DNA of 64,000 bases, taken from Plazaster borealis. Its lineage: Eukaryota > Echinodermata > Asteroidea > Forcipulatida > Labidiasteridae. Location of the stretch: NCBI GenBank assembly GCA_021014325.1, contig JAJGQC010000735.1, positions 25,828-89,827 on the forward strand. Direction: 5' to 3'. Every line of letters begins with the position of its first letter. Within the stretch, counting starts at the first letter, position 1. The notes beneath the pieces are model-generated. The model did not search any database. It was given only the letters and a program-made list of their open reading frames with translations, and was not told the DNA's origin. Below are positions 55,173 through 63,607 of the stretch, piece after piece. The position numbers were made by a program, and so were the translations under genes.

Positions 55173-55732
55173 ACAAATTGTGTTTAGTCATTAACGGTGC
55201 GGTCAAAAAATTTGATTTTTTTTTTCATAATCCTTGATTCCACCCCCCACCTACAACGCTGTAAAAGCCTGTTTGCCTTAGGGTGAATCATCGACCTATA
55301 CAGTCACCTTTAACCTCGAAGCCCCGTAGAAGCCCATGGGAATTGTATACCCATTGACATACGATACACCCTACAAGGTCATTGATCTTGTGCCTCTACT
55401 ATCAGAGCATTGAGAGAGGTCTGCTACATTCCCTTGGCGGGCCGATCCATCCATGCAATCAAACAATTGAACAAAAAATCAAATAAAACCTACATGATTG
55501 TTCCTTACATGGTGGTATGAATTGACTGTGTTTCTTGTAATCCTAGTCCTATTTTGTTTTACCTCCATTCCCCCCCCCCAATATGTTTTTTTTTTTCTGC
55601 AGACTGCCTCTGCCAAAATCAATAATTCTTTGAAAAGTGAGCTTGAACCATAACAATTTAAGCACATTTATACTCTAATGTTATCGGTTTCACCATGTGG
55701 CAACATGAAAGAATTGATTAATTTTGAAAGAT
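55173..55732. other. Non-coding flank, no gene seen
   Basis: A moderately GC-rich patch (about 55235-55450) of unknown origin is followed by AT-rich DNA. A run of ten C at 55570-55579 and an adjacent T-run are the only low-complexity features. Short ORFs here have no recognisable domains. Confidence 0.7.
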
Positions 55733-55750
55733 ATAAATAAATAAATAAAC
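55733..55750. repeat. (AAAT)n microsatellite
   Basis: About four tandem copies of ataa are visible. Confidence 0.85.
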
Positions 55751-56758
55751 CAATAATTAAAAATAAAACAATGTGTGGTTTGAGATAGAAAACATAAATT
55801 TCTGTGAAAATCATGTTTTCCCCCCCAGTGTACAAACAATTGTTATTTTCTCGCTTTCCATATAACATTTTTCGAAAAATGCATTTTTAAAGTGGCGGTT
55901 AAAGTCTTCTTTAATGGTATTTATATTTTCCTCATGAAGTAATGAAAAGATTAAACAATGTGGTGTTTACTTCCTCTTCGGGTTTTATTTGCAAAACACA
56001 CGTCAACAGAAATACATTTAAGTTTAATCCAAACGAAAGCAAAAGATAAACAATCTTAATTCATATTGTAAACAAGTTTAAAAGTCCCTTAATCAAAAAC
56101 TTAAACAAAATCAAGAAAAACACAGAACAATAAGGGGTCACACATACATTTGTGTTACGTGTGTGACTAAATGTTACGTGTGTGACCTTCATTGTCTTTG
56201 CACAAATTAATGTACACTTTGTCTATCTAAAAGGAATGGTAAAGCATTATCCAAACTTTCAACTAATATACAAACTAAAATCACTTAAAATTTAGCACAT
56301 TGCAACAATGATAGCATCTTGGTGAGGTGGATGCTGTATTTTCCATAGCGTTTGTGCTCTCTGTGTTGACTGTACATAGCACTTATGAAAGATTGCTTGA
56401 TCGCTTTTCAATTCAATTCAATTCATTCAAGATGTGTTGTCAAATTTTGTTTTGAACTGAATCTTGTTTCTCAGTGCATTGTTCAGTTGTGTTTGTAAAC
56501 TTGATTCCTTATTAGAATCATTTCAGCCAATTGTCACAAACGTTACAGAGTTCTACACACACGTATTGAACATGTTTTTTATCGCCACACAAAAACAACA
56601 AATCTCTTAAGATGACTGTTGCTATAAGTTATATGGGCCAATTATTCCCACTATCTATATAAGTTTTAAAATTTAAAGCTCAACCAAATCATAGCCCTTT
56701 AAGAATTAAAATTGTAAGTAAAATATTTGTAGTTTGTGTGATGTCACACAGACAAACC
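55751..56758. other. AT-rich intergenic DNA with small simple repeats
   Basis: No exon or RNA gene is recognised. A 14-bp word, gttacgtgtgtgac, occurs twice, at 56154-56167 and 56173-56186. A short (TTCAA)n tract lies at 56407-56430. Open frames are short and composition-driven. Confidence 0.65.
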
Positions 56759-56947
56759 TTTTCCTGTAAAACTTAAACTACCAGATAAATCTGTACTAAA
56801 TGTTTTACTTTCAAAAAAAACCTCTGTAGTTGACTTATTTACTATATTAAACTTTTTCCTGTAAAACTAAACTACCAGATAAATTTATACAACATGTTTT
56901 ACTATTAAATAAGGTGACCTCTGTAGTCGACTTTTATACTATACTAT
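56759..56947. repeat. Imperfect tandem duplication of ~93 bp
   Basis: Copy 1 (about 56759-56853) and copy 2 (about 56854-56947) both begin ttttcctgtaaaact, share aaactaccagataaat and tgttttact, and end with cctctgtagt-gactt. Substitutions and small indels show the duplication is not recent. Confidence 0.85.
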
Positions 56948-57272
56948 TAACACATATGATAGTACTACAGATTTTAACTATTCTGATCAGAAGCTAGTTA
57001 CCTCATAATTACCCTTAAACAAAACAATGGCTATGTTACTTTAATTATTAAACTAATCAAACTCAAACAGCAGGTTGACTGATTAATCCTCAAGCCAACT
57101 GATGCTTATATTTGCTTACAGAGACTAAGTTTTGGTTTATGGTATTATACCATGCATACTATACATGTGTTAGGCTGAAGAAGTATCATGGTCGTTTAGC
57201 CACTTCACGACGGATGACATCTGAGCACGCCAATTTGTTTTTGACAGACTTACGGCGGACATTTTTTTGTAA
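56948..57272. other. AT-rich DNA, no gene recognised
   Basis: A 69-codon plus-strand frame at 57112-57321 has no recognisable domain and runs into the duplicated element that follows. An acceptor-like tatttgcttacag precedes 57121, but no matching donor or conserved exon could be identified. Confidence 0.55.
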
Positions 57273-57636
57273 TACCGCAGGTAGGCACAGATTTTTTTTA
57301 CTACGTACGTGTAGTGGTTAAATGTTGGGTCATAGATTGGTAATTACTCGAAAAATTGACTACCATTAGACGTAGAAAGCACAACCGGTGTTGGTAGTAA
57401 AACACGTTTGAGAAAGGGTTTCCTTTGAAGTACTATTTTTTGGTAATACCGCAGGCAGGCACAGATTTTTTTTACCGCAGGTAGGCACAGATTTTTTTTA
57501 CTACGTACGTGTAGTGGTTAAATGTTGGGTCATAGATTGGTAATTACTCGAAAAATTGACTACCATTAGACGTAGAAAGCACAACCGGTGTTGGTAGTAA
57601 AACACGTTTGAGAAAGGGTTTCCTTTGAAGTACTAT
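57273..57636. repeat. Perfect 164-bp direct duplication, offset 200 bp
   Basis: Bases 57273-57436 recur at 57473-57636 with no difference seen. The 36-bp spacer repeats part of the left end again (gcaggcaggcacag with a T-run), so the structure is two full copies plus a fragment. Inside each copy, ggtaattactcgaaaaattg, gttggtagtaaaaca and gagaaa-tc-tttgaagta resemble, in the same order, parts of the element at 59168-59538. It is therefore probably a related short transposon with an internal recent duplication. An imperfect palindrome centred on atgcat follows near 57689. Confidence 0.9.
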
Positions 57637-57825
57637 GGCTTTGAAAAAATTTCACCCAAAGACAATTGATTCTGAGAAATGATTCATGCATGATTCAGTT
57701 CTCAGATTTCTGACAATTGTCTGAAAATTTCCATTAGGTCCGTTTGTAAAAGCTGTAGCCAGAGATGTGGCTGGTACCCGCTGTCACCTAACTGAACAAG
57801 AATAGCTTAAACGTTCCTATGGAAG

Positions 57826-58041
57826 CACTGTTACATTAATATGCCCCGCCGGTGTCACAGGGAAATCTGTCCCCGGAGATTCTGTCCCCATACGGGAAAT
57901 TAACATGGGCTGGAAGAGGATGATTCAAAAGAGGGCGCTATCAAAAGAAGTTTGTACACAGTTCGCCGTATGGGGGTACATAATCTCCGGGGGACAGAAT
58001 CTCCTGCCACACCGGCAAAGCCAAAGGGGCATAGTACAGTG
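57826..58041. mobile_element. Fold-back element of ~216 bp with long inverted arms
   Basis: The left arm begins cactgttacattaatatgcc and continues through gccggtgtcacag, ctgtccccggagattctgtc and ccatacgg. The right arm, read in reverse, gives cactgtactatgcccc, gccggtgtggcag, gagattctgtcccccggaga and ccatacgg. The arms are about 70-75 bp with small indels. This is the architecture of a non-autonomous fold-back or MITE-like element. No coding capacity for a transposase exists in it. The open frames at 57905-58206 simply cross it. Confidence 0.8.
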
Positions 58042-58466
58042 TTTGTCAATTATTGTCCTTCCTTTGTGCGTGTGTGTGCCCTTACACACGCCAACTTATG
58101 GGGTACTTTTAACAATGGAACAACCCAGGAAGCATGCCAACAATGGTCCCATATGGGTCCCATACGGGCCAACATATGGCCACTGCGGATCCTGACTACA
58201 TTTTAGTCAGTTATAATATAAGTAAATACTTCTGAATACATGGCATGTCTTATATATAGTCCAGGAAACGAGGACTTTACAACCATGGTTAACACCCTGT
58301 TCATTAATTTGTTTTACTATTTGTAAAGCTTATGTATAAATGTTTCTTATCGACGATTATCTTACAAACAAATTACAAAAACAACTTTACCGATCTAAAA
58401 TTCATTAAATTGTTATAGTAAATACTAATTCTCAATGAAAATGCACTACTTCAATGCCCTGTCCCA
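58042..58466. other. Non-coding DNA with a CCCATATGGG-type palindrome patch
   Basis: At 58147-58178 stacked words such as cccatatgggtcccatacgg are related to the downstream 61-bp repeat. Otherwise nothing is recognised. Confidence 0.6.
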
Positions 58467-58740
58467 CATATTTGCATATTGCCAATATGGGCCTGTCCAG
58501 GTAATTCCACTATGGTACCCATATGGGTCTTTGCATGTCCTGCCCATATGGGATTGCCCACATTTGTCCCCGATTTGATACCCATACGGGCAACTTCATA
58601 TTTTACCAATATGGGGTTGTCCATATTTTCCCATATGATACTCATATGGGCCTTTACACATTCTGCCCATATGGGCTTGCCCACGTTTTCCCCATATGAT
58701 ACCCATAATTATGGGACACTGCATATTCTGCCCATATACG
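58467..58740. repeat. ~61-bp tandem repeat, about 4.4 copies, palindrome-rich
   Basis: The phrase ccaatatggg or cccatatggg followed by yttgtcc/ttgccc recurs at 58482, 58543, 58606 and 58666, with a truncated copy at 58731; spacings are 61, 63, 60 and 65 bp. Each unit also contains a second palindromic word (acccatatgggt, acccatacggg or actcatatggg). Copies are 70-80% alike by eye. The overlapping plus and minus ORFs are by-products of the repeat. It lies just downstream of the stop codon of the minus-strand gene and could be part of its 3' untranslated region. Confidence 0.85.
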
Positions 58741-58834
58741 GAGACCTTTGATGTATCTTTCTTGACAACGTTACCCATACATCAGCATTACATTAACAAC
58801 AACCAATCTATGACCCTACCTTTGATTAGGAGGG

Positions 58835-58935
58835 TTAATTGTCAACATCCTGTTTAAAGATATGGCGTATGTGGTCCTGAAGTTGCCTTACAGTGAAATT
58901 GTCGAAGTCGGATGTTTGTATTGTATTTCTTTTAT
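58835..58935 (-). CDS. Terminal exon, 101 nt coding
   Basis: The acceptor is gtttacaatctgcag. The frame supplied by the previous exon stays open for 33 codons including the stop. No clear AATAAA was seen on the minus strand within the next 300 bp, so the 3' end of the transcript is not located. Confidence 0.6.
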
Positions 58936-61411
58936 CTGCAGATTGTAAACAAAAATAATAGAGAAATGTAGCATAATTACAAGTTAAGTAATGACTGAAA
59001 CATGTTGAAAAAAAATGTTTGCTCTGAAGCCTCATAACAAAAAGTTAATTAAAAAAATGCTCCAGGGCTATTGAATAATGATGGTTTAACTTTTCTTTGG
59101 GATAATGAAATCATGTTTTTATTTAATACGTAATTGCATAAAGTCAATCATTAAAACTGTAATTTTCTTTAAAGGCACTGTACACGTTTGGTAATTACTC
59201 AAAACATATATTAGCATAAAAACTTACTTGGTAACGAGCAACGGAGAGCTGTTGATAGTATAAAACATTGTGAGAAACGACCTCTGAAGTAACGTAGTTT
59301 TTGAGAAAGAGGTAATTTCTCACTAAAATAACAAAAGACTTCTTGCAAGAAGCCTTTTATTCCTATCTAAAGCAACAAATTTGTACAACAAGGGTGTTTT
59401 TCTTTCATCATTTTCTTGCAATTCAATGACCAATTAAGCCCAAATTTTCACAGGCTTGTTAATTTATGCATATGTTGGGATACACCAAGTGAGAACACTG
59501 GTCTTTGACAATTACCAAACGTGTTCAGTGCCTTTAAACCAGCACGACCGAAATATATATATTTTTTTGACAATCAGCAATTTCTTGGTTAATTGCATTA
59601 ATGTTAATAATACCAACTTACGCAAGCACACTTTACATGCAAACATGCAAAACAATATGAACAAGTCGCATTTTGTTTGTGTCTTGTGACTTGATTTTAG
59701 ACTTGCCTTCAATTTTGTAGGACTTCAGCTGAAAGCCATTGAACACTTTTGGTAAAATCGAAAAGCACACATGTTGACAGATTTATACACATATTTTACA
59801 TGGTGTAAATACGGTGATTGCAGAAAGTATCCCATGTGAAATGAGTCAAATAATAATTTGTTGTATCAAGACAAACACTATGTATTAATTGGGGGGGTTT
59901 ATTATTTGTTTTTGTGCTTTTCACTTTTGGTCTTTTCTGATTCAGATGACCGATTGAGCTCAAAGTTTCATGAGTTTCTTGTTCACCAACGGTGAATTAA
60001 AACAATGTGGGTAATGGTTTTGAGCCTTGCATCTCTGACGTTACATTATACGTGTGTCTGTACTTTGTGGGTACTCTGTACATTCATGGTGTGCTCTAGA
60101 ACCAAAGCAAAAAAAATGTGCATCATACCGTGTCAATTTTACTTCTCTTCTTTCCAACTGTTTCATTTTCTGCTCTGAGACGTGTCCACTCAAAGATCAA
60201 GGTCTTGTCTTGTTCCTTGGAAAAGATTATTTGTTGTCTCTGCAATTTAACAATTCAGAATGCCAAGTGCCTGTTAAAATTATTTCTGAATACAGTGTCA
60301 TTGAATGTTGCTGATCTAGACGATAACATAACTAAATAGTTATCACAAGACACAGGTGGAATACGGAAACAAAATGAAGCACCTCTGGGTCCAATCGTCC
60401 CCAATGGATATGGGACACATACACTACTATTTTCTGTCTTCCACAAGCGCATGTTTGATATCAAAATTATCTTTGACAACTATTGTGATGCACAGATTGA
60501 GTTAGAACAGCGCAATATTCGATGTGCGATATATGGTTTAATATCATACTTTTGTTTCAATTATCAGAATCGAGGATTTAAGTTTGCTTGAAGATATGGT
60601 GACCTATCACAACTAAAAGTTTGCATACGAAAGTTTGCAGTGTGTGAGACTGTTCCTACAATTATACAATGTTATAAGAACTATGTTAGTGGCCTGAATA
60701 TGCTACACAAGACGTAGCTATGTAGCCTAATGTGCCAGTGTGACTTATGTTTACCTAAATAACAACATGTTGGAGAAAATGTGGAAACCGTTAGTAAATA
60801 AGTAAATCTCTAATAGTAGGCTTTTGGTTAAATTAAATTGGCCACATATGATTGTCTTCAAATCAATTCAATTTATGCCTAAATTTAACTGCATGGCGAA
60901 TTTTGTTAGGATTGAATCCAAAACGTGTTAAAATCATGTTGGTACTCACATTTCTCTTTATTTTGGGTTCTGAAAGCGGGGCTCTTCAGCCTGCAAATAA
61001 AAACACAATCTAATACGTTTAAATGTATTGCATGTATTAAAATAATGTAGACCACTCTTGTTTTCATTCAGTAATTGTGACCACCGTTGAAACTCTCTGT
61101 TTGCACCAGGCAAGAGTTGTGTACATTCTTGTGTAAAATGAATAATAAATAAATATAAGACCTGTGTGTCATCGAGGCTGGTCGTCAGTTATCCGACGTG
61201 TCTGCGTATCATCCTGTTGACCATGTCTTAACCCAGGAACATCGGACTTTGGTGTCTAACACAATTGATTACATCATGAATGTGGATCTCACATTAGATT
61301 AGTGGTTCAATAGGTTTCATTTATGACTAAACAACTCTTGATGTTTTGAATAACAATTTCTCACCTCTCTTTGATACCATGGAATGTATAAGGAATTTTC
61401 TTGTAGTCACT
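58835..61411 (-). CDS. 3' end of an unidentified multi-exon protein-coding gene (partial)
   Basis: Three minus-strand exons join in phase: 61411-61365, 60990-60950 and 58935-58835, together 62 codons and a TAA stop at 58835-58837. Acceptors are ttatatccag, tttttatttgcag and gtttacaatctgcag; donors are GTGAGA and GTGAGT. The first exon ends with two bases of a codon and the second starts with one. The second ends with one base and the third starts with two, so all three frames agree, which is unlikely by chance. The predicted peptide contains SDYKKIPYTFHGIKER, then LKSPAFRTQNKEK, then TSDFDNFT and VRQLQDHIRHIFKQ near the C-terminus. It is basic and hydrophilic, with no signal peptide or membrane segment; the last 20 residues could form an amphipathic helix. 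I do not recognise the family. Upstream exons must lie to the right, perhaps outside the window. A cryptic donor (GTAAGG, after 58892) inside the last exon is an alternative. Confidence 0.6.
59168..59538. mobile_element. Short non-autonomous DNA transposon (MITE-like), 371 bp
   Basis: The ends form an inverted repeat of about 30 bp with one internal mismatch: the left end reads tttaaaggcactgtacacgt then ttggtaatt, and the right end in reverse reads tttaaaggcactgaacacgt then ttggtaatt. TTAA at each edge could be a target duplication of the piggyBac type, although the palindromic ttaa makes the exact boundary uncertain. Internal words such as ttacttggtaacgagcaa and gttgatagtataaaacattg match a family I remember as very abundant in sea-star genomes. 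It encodes no protein. It lies in the last intron of the minus-strand gene. Confidence 0.85.
59732..59990. mobile_element. Probable decayed relative of the AAAGGCACTG element
   Basis: The left end, aaagccattgaacacttttg then gtaaa, resembles the terminal repeat of the 371-bp element. At 59945-59982, atgaccgattgagctcaaag then tttcatgagtttcttgtt parallels its internal atgaccaattaagcccaaat. The right end is not recognisable. The alignment is by eye and weak in the middle. Confidence 0.4.
60011..60949. other. Intron sequence, nothing further recognised
   Basis: This is AT-rich sequence inside the 2-kb last intron of the minus-strand gene. An 86-codon plus-strand frame (60054-60314) and a 74-codon minus-strand frame (60255-60479) have no domain, no repeat support and overlap each other. 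Confidence 0.55.
60950..60990 (-). CDS. Exon (penultimate), 41 nt
   Basis: The acceptor tttttatttgcag and donor GTGAGT are both strong. Only one of the three frames is open, and it is the frame demanded by the preceding exon. The intron that follows is 2014 bp and contains transposon copies. Confidence 0.6.
60991..61364 (-). other. 374-bp intron with a GC-richer stretch
   Basis: Between about 61160 and 61258 the sequence is distinctly less AT-rich than the rest of the intron. One minus-strand frame reads SDVPGLRHGQQDDTQTRR before a stop near 61170. It could be a skipped exon, an unrelated repeat or chance; the flanking exons join in phase without it. Confidence 0.4.
61365..61411 (-). CDS. 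Exon (antepenultimate), 47 nt
   Basis: It is preceded on the minus strand by a pyrimidine-rich tract and tatatccag, and followed by GTGAGA. It is read from a codon boundary, giving SDYKKIPYTFHGIKE plus two bases. The intron that follows is 374 bp. Confidence 0.6.
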
Positions 61412-61756
61412 CTGGATATAATTTGAAAGAAACAAAATACAAAATCAGACTAACTTTCTATACAAAATGAAAATATACATGATTTATAGGTCATTCTATG
61501 TCAAATTAAAAAGAGCAGAAACGTTCCCAGGTGACCATCTCAGATTTACACTGTTAAGTCTTTTATTCATTCATTCATTCATTCATTTCTTTTATTTTTA
61601 CCACACACAAATAAAAGTGTTATAATTTACATTATATTATAATGATTAAGGAAAACATCAGTGCAAGAGGATTTTGTGTGAGGATGGAGGTCTCCAAGAA
61701 GCGTTAGCTTGTCGAGTAGAGACCCCACTCAAACAATAACAAAACAAAGAACAATA
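61412..61756. other. Non-coding DNA with an (ATTC)n microsatellite
   Basis: Six tandem attc units lie at 61564-61587. No further exon of the minus-strand gene could be found here. Confidence 0.6.
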
Positions 61757-61810
61757 CACTCTAAAAAATAATTGCTCAACATTGGGTAAAACTCTTACCC
61801 TTTCAGTATT

Positions 61811-61974
61811 AAAAAGGGAACATGGTCGTTCAATTGTGTAAAATTGTTGCACAACGTCCAAAGTGTAAAATAGTACCCAATGTTGTGTAATTTTTAATAC
61901 CAACATGTGCAGCATCTTTAGCACAGCACAGTTGGGTAAGAAGTTTACCCATGTGACGACCATGTTCCCTTTTT
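61811..61974. repeat. Inverted repeat inside the TIR element
   Basis: Bases 61811-61829 (aaaaagggaacatggtcgt) are matched in reverse by 61956-61974, leaving a 126-bp spacer. It may be the terminal repeat of a nested short element or part of the subterminal structure of the larger one. Confidence 0.7.
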
Positions 61975-62468
61975 ACTCCAAAACTGGGTAAACTTTAATC
62001 AACCTTCATTTTACCCAGGTGTTGTGCTATTTTCTTACCCAATGATTGGGTTATATTTTACCCAGCACTGTTGTGCAGTTAATTTACCCAACACTTGTGT
62101 TGCTTTTAAATCGGTTTTTGTGCGCAAATTAATTTGTACCTGGGTTCCTTTCGGAGGGCTGTTGCCGTTTTTTTATTTCTTTTAAAATAAAATCAAAAGG
62201 TAACAATTAAGTTAAAACACTTTTATTCAACTCCTGATTCAACAAAGGCAACATAAAAAAAGATTTGGGAGGTGAGCGGGTTTAGCCAAAGAAACACTAA
62301 CGACGTTATACCCATTTATATCACTCCGTGTATTTTTGTTCATCTGAAACATAAAACAACTGTGGAGTTTGTGTACAGCCAGATACACTTGGGGCAAACC
62401 AAAAATTGTGGTTTGGTTAGTGAAAACGAACATTAACAAAATTATTGCAAGCAGACTATTGTAATAAT

Positions 62469-62504
62469 CTCTTTTTGGAAGCAGTGTTGGCTCTGAAAAG
62501 AGCC
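62469..62504 (-). terminator. Histone-type mRNA 3' end: stem-loop and downstream element
   Basis: On the minus strand, 62504-62489 reads GGCTCTTTTCAGAGCC, a perfect 6-bp stem with TTTT-type tetraloop core. This is the canonical 3' processing signal of replication-dependent histone mRNAs, preceded by AAAACCAACC. About 11 nt after it, the purine-rich CCAAAAAGAG resembles the histone downstream element that pairs with U7 snRNA. No histone coding sequence is recognisable upstream: the minus-strand frame at 62702-62442 (86 codons) crosses the stem-loop and looks like none of H1, H2A, H2B, H3 or H4. It is probably a relic of a histone gene end captured by the surrounding element. Confidence 0.6.
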
Positions 62505-63179
62505 GGTTGGTTTTGCCAGACCTGTTAATGACTGTTCAGACTGTCCGTGACGAAATCGTTGTGTTGCAAAGTCAATGAAGCCATAGCAATCCATGGCTTT
62601 CCTGTGTATAGATGATGCCTTTCCCTCTTCAACAGACGGTTGTTTCTCGAACAGAACAGCTACCATAAAGCCAAAATTCTCTCTGGTTGGTTTCATGAAC
62701 ATCGGACATCAAAGACCTCACGTCCACCCAATCCATCTTTGATTGTGATATGTGCCTGCGACTTTATGTCCGAATGTATATGTACACTTTGCATTATGGG
62801 TAAAATGTTTCCACGAGGAGCAGTTTACCCCAATTTTCAGTTACTTCGTACCACTTGTTGTGCAAAAGTTACACTGCTTGAGATAACAAAATGTTTTTAC
62901 CCACTTCTTGAGTGATTTGAACCTCGGTGTTATGCTATTTGATTTCCTACACAATGTTGGGTACTGTATTACCTTTCACCTGTGTATTTTATTTTACATG
63001 AGGGGTAAAACAAAAATTTTCGTTTTACCCAATATTGACCAAATGTTGCACAATATTTGTACCCAACAGTTTTACACAGTAACATTTTACACTGCTTTTT
63101 TAGAGTGATACAACAATATGAAAACACTATTACAACTAAATTATAACTTAGATATTGGCTTAGCTAGCATATAAAGTAA

Positions 63180-63607
63180 ACTCGAGGTGTGAATAAAGGA
63201 AGTCTGCTTATAAATATTTTCTGATTAATTGAGTTTTAGTTTCCGCTTAAATAAGAATAAACTCTGTATTTTTTCAAAGAGGTATCCAATGAGTTCCTCA
63301 GCTTAGGCCCTTCATGCTTGACTCTTTTTTGTGTTAGTGTGGTAAGAGCTTATGGCTTATGAAAATCAGTAGACTGCCTAGTGAAGTGAGAGTGGATATC
63401 TATATTTTTGCTGAACATTGAACATATAGTGCTAGGCAGTTTTTTATTGTGAAGCTGATGCATGAAGATCCCAAGCTGTAAAAGATAAATGTCATCGACT
63501 TTAAGTGTTTTGTGTTTATGGAATAAAGGATTGCTGTGAGCCCGGTAATCGGCGGCCGATTTATGAACGTGGCCTATTTCAACTATAGCCAAAATGAACA
63601 CAAACAC
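63180..63607 (-). pseudogene. LINE (non-LTR retrotransposon) ORF2 C-terminal fragment, broken
   Basis: The minus-strand frame contains DYRAHSNPLFHKHKTLKVDD, then LPSTICSMFSKN and IHSHFTRQSTDFH. This is the conserved region that follows the reverse-transcriptase domain in CR1/L2/Jockey-type LINE polyproteins (typical pattern NPLF..L..LKV.DIY..Q...F, LP..F...F, IH...TR....FH.P). An in-frame TAA at 63350-63352 interrupts it, but the same frame continues with ALTTLTQK and then GPKLRNSL, matching the family's GPKLWNSLP motif near 63290-63310. After that a frameshift is needed to read LFKRKLKLN near 63240. No palm or endonuclease domain precedes it within the window, so it is a short dead remnant. 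The exact clade is not determined. Confidence 0.85.

Larger units (their letters stand above)
61757..63107. mobile_element. DNA transposon-like element with CACTCTAAAAAA terminal repeats, 1351 bp
   Basis: The left end is cactctaaaaaa and the right end is its exact complement (ttttttagagtg at 63096-63107). The trinucleotide ata flanks both ends and may be a target duplication. The subterminal regions are full of tttaccc and gggtaaa words in both orientations (for example 61785-61800, 62011-62060 and 63014-63062), a pattern of non-autonomous elements. No transposase frame is present. The central part (about 62240-62700) is unlike the ends and may be captured or nested sequence; it contains the histone-type 3' end signal. 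Similar CACTCTAAAAAA ends are common in fish and marine invertebrate repeats, so the superfamily is left open. Confidence 0.7.

Noticed and set aside
57905..58206. 96- and 84-codon plus-strand ORFs
   Set aside because: They run through the fold-back element and palindromic repeats and have no domain.
58467..58740. Cluster of CArG boxes (serum response factor sites)
   Set aside because: Most words are CC-ATAT-GG with only four A/T bases between CC and GG, not the required six.
58451..58778. ORFs rich in PIWA, HMG and GKPIW-type words
   Set aside because: They are translations of the 61-bp tandem repeat in several frames.
60054..60314. 86-codon plus-strand ORF starting MSVLCGYSVHSW
   Set aside because: It lies in the intron of the minus-strand gene, overlaps other frames and has no recognisable motif.
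61658..61963. 101-codon minus-strand ORF
   Set aside because: It lies across the left end of the TIR element and is cysteine- and leucine-rich only through local composition; no transposase motif.
62442..62702. Minus-strand 86-codon ORF as the histone gene belonging to the stem-loop
   Set aside because: It reads through the stem-loop instead of ending before it, and its sequence resembles no core or linker histone.
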